Below, piece after piece: positions 8,835-17,600 of a stretch of 64,000 nt of DNA (its first letter is position 1; each line of letters opens with the position of its first letter). Source of the stretch: VRUE01 sp963702955 (GTDB lineage: Bacteria; Actinomycetota; Thermoleophilia; Solirubrobacterales; 70-9); assembly GCA_963702955.1 (NCBI GenBank), contig OY969774.1, positions 248,001-312,000 of the forward strand, read 5' to 3'. A model generated the notes under the pieces. That model was not told the origin of the DNA. It did no database searches and saw nothing but the letters and a program-made list of their open reading frames with translations. Made by a program: the position numbers and the translations under genes.

Positions 8835-9415
8835 TCGAGCACGTCTTCGTCGGCGTCGCGCTCGTGGTCGGCCTCGGGGGCGGTTACCTGATCGCCCGCT
8901 CGCGCCTGCGCGGCGGTCGCTCCGAGCGGCCCGACGCGATCCACCAGATCCTGCTGCCCTTCACCGGCACCGAGGTCTCCCGCCGGGCCCTCGACGCGGC
9001 CCTGCGCCTGGCGCGGGTCGAGGATGCGACGCTGATGCCTGCCTACCTCGCCGTGGTGCCGAAGCGGCTGCCGCTCGACTGCGCGATCCCCAACGAGGCG
9101 GCCAAGGCGATGCCGATGCTGGAGGCGATCGAACAGCGGTCGACCGCCCAGGGCGTCTCGGTCGACGCGCGGATAGAGCGCGGCCGCTCCTACCGTCACG
9201 CGCTGGAGCGGATGCTGGAGCGGGAGACCTTCGATCGGGTCGTTGTCCCGGCGAGCGCCTCCGGCGCCACCGGCTTCTCCGGCGACGACCTGGTCTGGCT
9301 GCTGCAGAAGGCGCCGGCCGAGGTCCTGATCCTGCGGCCCGGCCCCGGAGACCGGCGAGTGGTCACCGCGACCGGCACGGCCGGCAACGGCTCGACCCCG
9401 GCGCGGTCCGGGTAG
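8831..9415 (+). CDS. Membrane-anchored universal stress protein (UspA-like)
   Basis: 194 residues. A GTG start overlaps the upstream stop (GTGA). One N-terminal helix (VFVGVALVVGLGGGYLIA) is followed by a basic stretch and then a USP-type alpha/beta domain (IHQILLPFTGTEVSRRALDAALRLA, later FDRVVVPASASGATGFSGDDLVWLLQKAPAEVLILRP). The anchored topology puts the USP domain in the cytosol at the membrane, next to the Kdp complex. It ends the kdp operon; the convergent DUF47 gene begins 8 bp further on. The ligand (ATP or another nucleotide) is not deducible with confidence. Confidence 0.8.
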   Translation: MIEHVFVGVALVVGLGGGYLIARSRLRGGRSERPDAIHQILLPFTGTEVSRRALDAALRLARVEDATLMPAYLAVVPKRLPLDCAIPNEAAKAMPMLEAIEQRSTAQGVSVDARIERGRSYRHALERMLERETFDRVVVPASASGATGFSGDDLVWLLQKAPAEVLILRPGPGDRRVVTATGTAGNGSTPARSG

Positions 9416-9423
9416 AGCCCGCC

Positions 9424-10038
9424 TCAGCTTTCCTTCAGCACCGAGTACCAGATTCGCTCGGCGACGTCGGCGAGCGCGTCGCCGGTCCGCGCCAGGCGGC
9501 GGTAGAGCTCGCGGCGGGCGGCGATCTCGCGGATGTCCTCGACCTCGATCAGGGCCGACATCGCGGTGCGGTAGCTGTGCTGCAGATGGCGCTGGTCCTT
9601 GATCGCCCGGTCGGCGACGGCGGTGGCGCCGGCGCGGTCGTCGCGGGCGATCATCGCGATCGCCTCGGCGAGCCGCCTGGTGCCCGCGGCCAGCTCCGCC
9701 GCCATCTCGGCGGTCGCGGCGTTCGGCCCGGTCTGCATCGCTTCCGCCTCGCCGACGATGTTCTTGGCGCTGTTGAGGATCTCGTCCAGCCCGCGCGAGA
9801 GCTCGAAGATGTCCTCCGGCTCGAGCGGCGTCGAGAACGCCTCGGTCAGGGCCTTGCGCAGCTCGCGCTTGCGATCGTCGGCCCGGTGCTCGCTCTTGCG
9901 CAGCCGCTCGGCCGCCGCGGCCTCGCCGCCCGCCCAGGCGACCAGCGCCTCCATTCCCTCCACCGTGATCGCCGCCTGCTCGCCCAGCATCGCGAGCACG
10001 TCGGCCGATTGGGGCAGGAACCAGTGCCTGTGCGTCAT
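9424..10038 (-). CDS. DUF47 (PhoU-like) protein, Pit-associated
   Basis: 204 residues, all-helical, with PhoU/DUF47 features: KSEHRADDRKRELRKALTEAFSTPLEPEDIFELSRGLDEIL and a C-terminal RRELYRRLARTGDALADVAERIWYSVLK. DUF47 proteins are commonly encoded directly after pit genes and are thought to modulate the transporter. The ATG shares one base with the TGA of the upstream pit gene, so expression is coupled. No membrane segment is seen. Confidence 0.9.
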   Translation of the reverse strand: MTHRHWFLPQSADVLAMLGEQAAITVEGMEALVAWAGGEAAAAERLRKSEHRADDRKRELRKALTEAFSTPLEPEDIFELSRGLDEILNSAKNIVGEAEAMQTGPNAATAEMAAELAAGTRRLAEAIAMIARDDRAGATAVADRAIKDQRHLQHSYRTAMSALIEVEDIREIAARRELYRRLARTGDALADVAERIWYSVLKES

Positions 10039-11039
10039 CAGAATTGCCTCCAGATCGGCAGCATTATCGCCCCGATCGCCGCCGAGGCGGGCAGCGTCAA
10101 CAGCCAGGCGAAGGCGATCGAGCGCACGACGCTCCAGCGGACGTGGCGCCAGCGGCGCCGGCCGCCGCCGACGCCGACGACCGAGGAGGCGACCACCTGG
10201 GTCGTCGAGACCGGCGCGCCGAGGTAGGAGGCGGGGAGGATCACCGCGGTCGAGGCGCTCTGGCTGGCGAAGCCGTCAACCGGCGCCAGGCGGAAGATCC
10301 GCCGCCCGATCGTGCGGATGATCCGCCAGCCGCCCATCGCCGTCCCGAGGGTCAGCGCGACGCCGCAGGCGAGCTTGACCCACAGCGGCACCGAGAGCGA
10401 GTCGAGGTGGCCGCTGGCGAGCAGCAGCGCGGCGATCACCCCCATCGCCTTCTGCGCGTCGTTGGCGCCGTGGCCGAAGGAGAGGGCGGCGGACATCGCC
10501 CACTCGGCGCCGCGGATCGGCGCCTTGACCCGCCGCGTCGCCCGCCGCAGCAGCCGCCCGTTGAGGCGCTCGAACAGCAGCCCGAAGCCGAGCCCGAGCA
10601 GGGGGGAGACGGCGAGCGCGATCAGGACGCCGAAGACGCCGACCGGCTTCCAGCCGTCGAGGCCGCCCCACTGGATGGCGCCGAGCCCCGCCTCGGCGAA
10701 GGCCGAGCCGACGAGGCCGCCGACCAGCGCGTGGGCCGAGCTCGAGGGCAGGCCGCGCCACCAGGTCAGCAGGTTCCAGAGCGTCGCCGCGAGCACCCCG
10801 GAGCCGATCACCGCGACCGCCTCGCCCGGAGCGACCGTGACGATCCCCGCGATCGTGTCGGCCACCGCGGTGCCGACCAGGAGGGCGCCGAGCATGTTGA
10901 AGACGGCCGCGAGCGCGACCGCCTGCCCCGGCCGGGCGCCACGCGTCGCGACCAGGGTCGCGATCGCGTTGGCGGCGTCGTGGAAGCCGTTGGTCAGCGC
11001 GAAGGCGATGGAGAAGGCGATCGCGAGGCCGAGTTCCAC
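10038..11039 (-). CDS. pit: Low-affinity inorganic phosphate transporter, Pit family
   Basis: 333 residues, polytopic. The family signature is duplicated as expected: TNGFHDAANAIATLVATRGARP near the N-terminus and SFGHGANDAQKAMGVIAALLL in the second half; SSSAHALVGGLVGS and APVSTTQVVASSVVGVG are also typical. Pit proteins import metal-phosphate with protons across the cytoplasmic membrane. It forms a two-gene operon with the DUF47 protein. The start at 11039 is divergent from kup, leaving only about 110 bp of shared control sequence. Confidence 0.94.
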   Translation of the reverse strand: MELGLAIAFSIAFALTNGFHDAANAIATLVATRGARPGQAVALAAVFNMLGALLVGTAVADTIAGIVTVAPGEAVAVIGSGVLAATLWNLLTWWRGLPSSSAHALVGGLVGSAFAEAGLGAIQWGGLDGWKPVGVFGVLIALAVSPLLGLGFGLLFERLNGRLLRRATRRVKAPIRGAEWAMSAALSFGHGANDAQKAMGVIAALLLASGHLDSLSVPLWVKLACGVALTLGTAMGGWRIIRTIGRRIFRLAPVDGFASQSASTAVILPASYLGAPVSTTQVVASSVVGVGGGRRRWRHVRWSVVRSIAFAWLLTLPASAAIGAIMLPIWRQF

Positions 11040-11103
11040 CCCGCCATCATCCCCGCCCTCTCCGTCAACCTCCTCGTGGCGGTGTACGGTGCTGCCGCTT
11101 GCC

Positions 11104-11142
11104 CGGGAGTCGAAGCCAACCGAGTGCGGATGCCGACTCCCG
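11104..11142 (+). promoter_or_regulatory. Leader hairpin in front of kup
   Basis: A perfect 9-bp inverted repeat, CGGGAGTCG at 11104-11112 and CGACTCCCG at 11134-11142, with a 21-nt loop. It ends 10 bp before the ATG at 11153 and follows a TACGGT -10-like element at 11085-11090. It could control kup translation, but it would be inside the coding region if the TTG at 11099 is the real start. It does not show the conserved blocks of the c-di-AMP riboswitch. Confidence 0.35.
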
Positions 11143-11152
11143 TCGCGCGAGG

Positions 11153-13051
11153 ATGCGCAGCCCGGCCCAGGCGGCGCTGGTCGTCGGCGCCCTCGGCGTC
11201 GTCTTCGGCGACATCGGCACCAGCCCGCTCTACACCGTCAAGACGGTCTTCGACCCGAGCGATCCGCATCCCGTCACCGCGACGACCGAGAGCGTCTTCG
11301 GGATCATCTCGCTGATCTTCTGGGCGGTGACGATCGTCGTCACGCTCAAGTACGTGCTGCTGGTGATGCGGGCCGACAACGACGGCGAGGGCGGCATCAT
11401 GGCGCTGATCACCCTGATCAGGCGCCAGGGGGTGTCGGGCGGGCGGCGAACCAAGCTGGCGCTGGCGGCGCTCGGGATCTTCGGCGCCTCGCTGTTCTTC
11501 GGCGACAGCATGATCACGCCCGCGATCTCGGTCCTCTCATCGGTCGAGGGGCTGAAGGTGGTGGAGCCTTCGCTCGGGCACCTGATCGTGCCGATCACGG
11601 CGGCGATCATCGTCGTCCTGTTCGCGACGCAGAGGTTGGGCACCTCCGCGGTCGGCCGCATGTTCGGCCCGATCATGGTCGTCTGGTTCCTGACGATCGG
11701 CGCCTGCGGCATCTCCGGCATCGCCCTGCATCCGGAAATCCTCAAGGCGCTCTCGCCGAGCTATGCCCTCGGCTTCCTGACGGGCCACTTCTCGGTCGCC
11801 TTCTTCTCGCTCGCCGCGGTCGTGCTGGCGATCACCGGGGTCGAGGCCCTGTACGCGGACATGGGGCATTTCGGCCGCGCCCCGATCACGCGGGCATGGC
11901 TGCTGCTCGTCTTCCCCGCCTGCATCCTCAACTACATGGGTCAGGGGGCGCTGATCCTCGGCAATCCGGCCGCGAACATCGCCAGCCCGTTCTTCCTGTT
12001 GGTCCCGGGGTGGGGGCGGGTGCCGATGATCTTCCTCGCCACCGCGGCGACGGTGATCGCCTCCCAGGCGGTGATCACCGGCGCCTTCTCGGTCGCCCAC
12101 CAGGCGGTCCAGCTCGGCTACCTGCCGCGCCTGCGGATCGCCTACACCTCCGAACGGACGGCCGGGCAGATCTACGTGCCGTGGATCAACTGGGTCCTGA
12201 TGGTCTCGGTGCTGACGCTCGTCTTCGCGTTCGAGACCTCGGCGGCGCTGGCCTTCGCCTTCGGCATGGCGGTCACCGGCACGATCACGATCACGACCCT
12301 GCTCTTCTTCTACATCGTCCGCCACCAGTGGGGGAAACCGCTCTGGCTGGTGGTCGCCGGCGCCGGCGGCTTCCTCGTCGTCAACGTCCTCTTCCTGGCC
12401 GCGAACGCGACCAAGATCGCGCACGGCGCCTGGCTGCCACTGCTGATCGCGGTGACCGTGTTCACGGTGCTGACCACCTGGCAGCGCGGCCGCGAGCTGG
12501 TCACCGCGCGACGCGAGCGCGACGAGGGCTCGCTGCGAGAGTTCGTCAACGCGCTGCACGAGCGGCGCCCCCCCTTGCAGAGGGTCCCCGGCACCGCGGT
12601 CTTCCTCAACCGCAACAACTCGACCACGCCGCTGGCGATGCGCGCCAACGTCGAGCACAACCAGATCCTGCACCGGCACGTGGTGATCCTCTCGATCGAG
12701 ACCTCGCCGGTCCCGCACGTCCCCCCGGCCGAGCGGCTGACGATCGACGATCTCGGCTACGCCGACGACGGCATCGCCCACGTCGGCGCCCGCTTCGGCT
12801 ACATGGACGAGCCCAACGTCCCCGGCGTCCTCCGCCTGGCCGCGAAGGCGGGCCTCGAGTGTCCGCTCGAGGTCGACGAGGCCTCCTACTTCCTCTCCAC
12901 GATCGAGCTGATAACCGGCGACGCACCCGGGATGACCCGCTGGCGCAAGCGCCTCTTCGTCGCCACCTCGCGAATCAGCGCCGATGCCGCCGAATACTTC
13001 GGTCTGCCCCGCGACCGCACCGTGATCATGGGCTCGCGGATCGAGGTGTAG
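11153..13051 (+). CDS. kup: Kup (TrkD) K+/H+ symporter
   Basis: 632 residues from the ATG at 11153; a TTG at 11099 would add 18 residues. The N-terminal signature ALGVVFGDIGTSPLYTVKTVF is diagnostic for KUP/HAK transporters and is followed by about 12 membrane helices (for example LRADNDGEGGIMAL-type loop and FFGDSMITPAISVLSSVEGL) and a cytoplasmic C-terminal domain (VPGTAVFLNRNNSTTPLAM). It takes up K+ with protons, giving constitutive uptake next to the high-affinity Kdp system. Neither candidate start has a well-spaced ribosome binding site. Confidence 0.94.
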   Translation: MRSPAQAALVVGALGVVFGDIGTSPLYTVKTVFDPSDPHPVTATTESVFGIISLIFWAVTIVVTLKYVLLVMRADNDGEGGIMALITLIRRQGVSGGRRTKLALAALGIFGASLFFGDSMITPAISVLSSVEGLKVVEPSLGHLIVPITAAIIVVLFATQRLGTSAVGRMFGPIMVVWFLTIGACGISGIALHPEILKALSPSYALGFLTGHFSVAFFSLAAVVLAITGVEALYADMGHFGRAPITRAWLLLVFPACILNYMGQGALILGNPAANIASPFFLLVPGWGRVPMIFLATAATVIASQAVITGAFSVAHQAVQLGYLPRLRIAYTSERTAGQIYVPWINWVLMVSVLTLVFAFETSAALAFAFGMAVTGTITITTLLFFYIVRHQWGKPLWLVVAGAGGFLVVNVLFLAANATKIAHGAWLPLLIAVTVFTVLTTWQRGRELVTARRERDEGSLREFVNALHERRPPLQRVPGTAVFLNRNNSTTPLAMRANVEHNQILHRHVVILSIETSPVPHVPPAERLTIDDLGYADDGIAHVGARFGYMDEPNVPGVLRLAAKAGLECPLEVDEASYFLSTIELITGDAPGMTRWRKRLFVATSRISADAAEYFGLPRDRTVIMGSRIEV

Positions 13052-13140
13052 GGGCCGTCCCTTACGATGGGCGCCGTGAATCGGGGCCTTGCGAGCAACG
13101 TCGAGCGCCTGATCCGAGCCAACGCGAGGACCGCTGGCCG

Positions 13141-13707
13141 GTGAGCGGGAGTATGCGACAGTCGGCCCCGGCGTTGCTCGGACTCGGCGTGGGTATCGCG
13201 ACGGGGGTGGCGGGCAAAGCCGCGTCCCGCCTCTACGCGGATGAAGATCGGGGCGATCTGCGCGTAACCGCGCACTCGGGGCTGCCCTTCCTGGTCGCGG
13301 CCATCGTCTCCGCCAATCGATCGGGGTCTCGCTCGGCGCCGGCTTGGCGCGCGGGGTTCATCGGAGCGCACCTCGTGCATGTCCGACAGATTGTCCGTCT
13401 GGTGCGCAGCAGCGGCGCGCGCGACCCGGAAATTCGCGGGGCGCTCGCCCTGGGGAGCGTCGGCTACGGCTTGGTCCTGGCCCAGGTCGCCGTGCTCAAC
13501 GAGCCGGCGAGGACGTGGGCTGGATCGCAGCACGCCGCGAAGTGGTCGGACGCGATCGATACAGCCCTGCTGCGAACCTACGCCGTCGCCGGTCTCGCCG
13601 GCTTCGTCCGGCATCGGGGGCCGCTGGGCGCCTACGCTGTGATCGCTGCGCTTTTGGCCGTCGGCTTCGGTGCTCGGCAGAGCGCTGCCGGGGGAGAATC
13701 GCGCTGA
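13141..13707 (+). CDS. Small polytopic membrane protein, unknown function
   Basis: 188 residues from the GTG at 13141, chosen because GAGGA lies 10 nt upstream; an ATG at 13153 is an alternative but its purine tract is only 1 nt away. Four or five hydrophobic stretches are visible (ALLGLGVGIATGVAGKAAS, GLPFLVAAIVSA, GALALGSVGYGLVLAQVAVL, YAVIAALLAVGFGA). I do not recognise the family. The TGA is adjacent to the remains of an alpha/beta-hydrolase gene, so the two were probably one transcription unit. Confidence 0.6.
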   Translation: MSGSMRQSAPALLGLGVGIATGVAGKAASRLYADEDRGDLRVTAHSGLPFLVAAIVSANRSGSRSAPAWRAGFIGAHLVHVRQIVRLVRSSGARDPEIRGALALGSVGYGLVLAQVAVLNEPARTWAGSQHAAKWSDAIDTALLRTYAVAGLAGFVRHRGPLGAYAVIAALLAVGFGARQSAAGGESR

Positions 13708-14592
13708 ACGACTCCAGCGCCAGCGCCGGAACGCGGACCGGAGAGGTCCGCCTCGCCGATGGGCGAGCGCTGACCTTCGCCGAAGGGGTCCGCCGAGTGG
13801 TGCTGTGCTGCTCCACTTTCACGGGATTCCCGACGGGCGGTTCGGCTGCGGCGCCGGCCCTGTCTGCGAGGACCGCGGCATTCGCCTGATCGCCGTCGAC
13901 CGTCCCGGGGTCGGTGCGTCCAGCCCGAAGCCGAAACGCACCGTCCTCGACTGGGCCTCCGACGTCGAGGAGCTGGCCGATCGGTTGGCGATCGAGAGCT
14001 TCAGCGTCGCCGGTCAATCAGCTGGAGGACCGTACGCGCTCGCCTGTGCCCGCGAGCTGGGGGACCGGGTCGAGTCGGCGGCACTGATCAGTGGGTGCGG
14101 CAGGCTGGACCAACCGGGCTTCGCCCGGCAGATGCACACGGCGAGGGCCTGGTGGCTCGCCGCCCGCCTGCCCGGCGCCATGGCGTTCCTCTACTCGGCG
14201 AGCGGGCACCTCACCCGCCGCAACCCGGCCCTGGCGCAGAAGCTCGTCGCTGCCAACTTCCCAAAGATCGACCGCGCGGTAGTCATCCGTCCCGACGTCG
14301 CGGCTCGCCTGCAATTCGCCTACGCCGAGGCGACCCGCGCGGGTGGTGGTCGCGGCCTTGCCGAAGACATGCGGACCGTCCTCTCCCGTGGGGCTTCGAC
14401 CCCGCCGAGATCGGCGTCCCGGTTCACGTCTTCCACGGCAGGCGCGACGCCATCGCGCCCCCAGCGCATGCAGAGCACTGGATCGAGACCCTGCCCGATG
14501 CCCGTCCTGTGTGGTTCGAGGATGCCGGCCACCTCTTGATCGAGGATCACGCGGAAGAGGTCCTCGACGCGCTCGCGGCAGCCGGCAAATAG
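13704..14592 (+). pseudogene. Alpha/beta-hydrolase gene disrupted by two frameshifts
   Basis: The protein can only be followed by switching frames twice. Frame 3 gives the N-terminus (GEVRLADGRALTFAE), frame 2 from about 13788 gives LLHFHGIPDGRF, IRLIAVDRPGVGAS and the nucleophile elbow GQSAGGPYALA, and frame 1 from about 14388 gives the C-terminus (GFDPAEIGVPVHVFHGRRDAIAPP and the catalytic His block WFEDAGHLL). Each change fits a 1-base loss, the first in a GGGG run. There is also no ATG, GTG or TTG start in the first frame. It is either a decaying gene or two sequencing errors in G-rich runs; the missing start favours decay. Confidence 0.75.
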
Positions 14593-14614
14593 CCCGGTCG
14601 GCGCCTTCCCACTT

Positions 14615-14641
14615 GGCGAGGGCCTGACAGGCCCACTCGCC
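14615..14641 (+). terminator. Strong stem-loop after the hydrolase remnant
   Basis: GGCGAGGGCCT (14615-14625) pairs with AGGCCC and CTCGCC (14629-14641) around a 3-nt loop and one bulged A. It lies 22 bp after the last stop of the hydrolase remnant and about 20 bp before the cyclase gene. There is no U-tract, which is usual for high-GC actinobacterial hairpin terminators. Confidence 0.5.
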
Positions 14642-14661
14642 ATGCGGAAAGATGTGCGCCG

Positions 14662-17600
14662 ATGGGTGGGGTTGCGATTGTTGTCTTCAGCGACTTGGTC
14701 GATTCGACGGCCCTGCTCGCGAGCCTCGGCGACGATCGCATGGACATCGTTCGCCGCGCCCACATGAAGGACGTGGCCGACGCCGTCGCGCTGGGGGACG
14801 GGCGGGTGATCAAGACGCTCGGCGACGGGGTGATGTCGACCTTCGAGAGCGCCCTCGGCGCGCTGCGGGCATCGGCGGCGATTCAAGCGGCGGTTGAGCG
14901 GCTCGATGTCGAGCAGGGGGGGATCGGGGTCGCGGCGCGGGTTGGGGTGGCGGCCGGCGAGCCGATCCCAGACGGAGAGGATCTGCACGGCATGGTCGTG
15001 GTGATCGCGAGCCGCCTCTCCTCTGCCGCGGAGACGGGGGAGGTTCTCGTCCAGGACCTGGTCCAGGCCCTGGTCGCCTCGCGGGACGGCGTGGCCCTGG
15101 GAGAAGCCCGCGACTACGACTTAAAGGGGGTGCCCGCCCCCGTCCGAGCATCGGCGCTGCTTTGGCGCGAGCTTGCCGTGGAGGGCGAAGGCGATGAGCC
15201 GGCCGGCCAGGGCGAGCCCGGGGGCGCCGTCCTGAGCGTGGGCGGCGATGCGCCTTCCCAAGGGCGACCGCGGCTGCCCCAGCTGCTCGCCGCCTACGCC
15301 GGGGAGCCGCTGATCGGCCGCGACGCAGAGATCGGCGCCTTGCGCGAGGCGACCGCGCCACGGCCGGGTCGCCGAGCGGTGCTGGTCCTGGGCGAACCCG
15401 GAATCGGCAAGACGCGCCACGCGGCCGCGGCGGCTGCCGAGGCCCATGCGCAGGGCGCGGTGGTGGCGCTGGCGCGCTGCCCGCCCGAGGCGGTCATCGC
15501 CTTCGAGCCGTGGGTGCGGGCGATCGGCGAGCTGGCCCTGGCGGGCGACGAGGCCTGGCGCGCGCGGCTCGCGGAGGCGGCCGGGGCCGAGCTCTCCGCG
15601 CTCGTGCCCCAGCTCGGCGCGCACGCCGGGGCCGCTGAGCAGGCCGGCGTCGGGGAGATCGTGGCCGCCGAGGGCGCCCGCTACCGGCTGCTCAACGGCA
15701 TCAGCAGCGCGTTGGCGTTGGCCGCGGGGCAATCGCCACTGCACCTGGTGCTCGACGACGCCCACTGGTGCGACCCGGCCTCCGCCCAGGCGCTCGGGCA
15801 CCTCCTGGACAGTGCCCCCGATCGGATGGTGCTGGTGGTGACCGCACGGGATCGCGAGATGGGACGCGGACACCCCGTCTCCCGTGTGCTTGCCGACCTG
15901 CGCCGCACCCGCGATCTCACCGAGCTGCGCCTCGAGGGCCTTGACGCTCCCGGCATGGCCGCTCTGGTGGGAGCGCAGATCGGACGGGCGATAACGCCGC
16001 GCCTCGCCGCGCGGCTCCAGGCGCGAACCTCGGGCAATCCGTTCTTTGCGGGCGAGCTTGTGCGCGATCTCGACAGCCAAGGAGCTTTGCGCGAGGCCGA
16101 GGCGCTGGAGGAGGCGCCGGTGCCCGATGTGGTCGCCGATCTCGTCGAGGAGCGACTGGGGCGGCTCGATCCCGAGACCGAGAAGCTGCTGGGCGCGGCC
16201 GCGGCGATCGGCCCCTCGGCGCCGGTCGCCCTGGCGGCAAAGGCCGCTGGGCTCGGGCCGCAGGAGGCGGACCGCGCGGTGGCGGAGGCGCTCTCGGAGC
16301 GGCTGGTGGACGACGTCGCCACGGCGCAGCCGACGATCGCCTTCCCCCACGCCTTGATCCGCGAGGCCCTGCTCACCGGTGCCGGCGACGCGGCGCAGGC
16401 CCGCCTGCATCTGGCGATCGCGCGGGCGCTGGAGGAGGAGCCCGGCGCGGAGCCGGCCGAGCTGGCACGCCACTACGGTCTGGCGGTGGCCGTGGCAGGC
16501 CCCGAGCCGGCGATAGCCGCCTACCAAGCTGCGGCGGGGGCGGCGGGGGCCGACCACGACCACGAGCAGGCCGCCGACCACATGCGCAGGGCGCTCGCCC
16601 TGCTCCCCGACGGCGACCTTCACGCCCGGGCCCCGGTGCTATTGGAGCTCGGCGAGCAGGAGCTGCTCGCCGCCGACCTGGTCCGCGCGCGCCAGACTTT
16701 TCGCGCCGCGGGCGACGCGGCGCGAACGATCGGCGACTCTGCGATGCTCGCCCGTGCCGCCCTCGGCTTCGCCGGCGGCGACGTCGGCTTCGGCTGGGAG
16801 GTGGACACCGGCGACACCACGGCGGTCGATCTCCTGCGCGAGGGCCTCGAGGCTCTGGGCGAGGACGAGCCGCGCCTGGCGCTGCGGATCACCTTCCGAC
16901 TCACTTACTTGCTGGCGTTTACCGACGACGACGACGTGATGCCCGAGCTGGCCAGGCGTGCCGAGCAGCTGGGCGGGCGCCTCGGCGACGGCGAGTCGGA
17001 GGTGCTGGCCCGGTTCACGCGACTGGCCGCGGAGTTCTCCCGGGGCGCCGACCCGATGGCCGTCTACGGCATGTTCGGGGAGATCCTCGAGCTGGTCGAG
17101 ATCGCCGAGGAGTGCGGACGCGAGGAGCTGCTGTTTCGCACGGTGATGTGGTCGGCGGTGGCCCACTACGCGCTGCGTCGCATACCGGAATGCGAAGCGG
17201 CGATCGAGCGCGCCGGGGAGATCGCCGAGCGCCTGGGCAGCCCCCGCTTCAGCTGGGAGCTGGACGTCTGTCGCGGCTCGCGCCTGATGGATCGCGGCGA
17301 CCGCGCGGGGGGCGAGGCGTTGGTCCGTCGCGCTGGAGCGGTCCTGCGGCGGCTGCGCCCGGACATCCAGGTTTCGGTCGAGCTCACGTTCCTGTCCGTG
17401 AACGGATTGATGTTCGACGCCGAGGCGAAGCTGGGCCGCGCTCTCTGGGAGGTGATGGAGGCCGTCGTCGCGCAGGGGTCGCTGACGACCCTGGTCGCCT
17501 TCGGCGCGGCCCTGGGCGGAGAGGATGAGATCGCGGGCGAGCGGCTCGAGAAAGCGCTTTCCGCCGACCTGGCGCTGATCCGACGGCCGGACGGGCACGT

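Noticed and set aside
11041..11152. c-di-AMP riboswitch upstream of kup
   Set aside because: The short leader lacks the conserved GGGGGACCC and GTCAGCTAACC blocks seen at 19995-20120.
13077..13144. 22-codon ORF with GTG start before the small membrane gene
   Set aside because: Too short to judge and no features; its 4-nt overlap with the next start could be chance.
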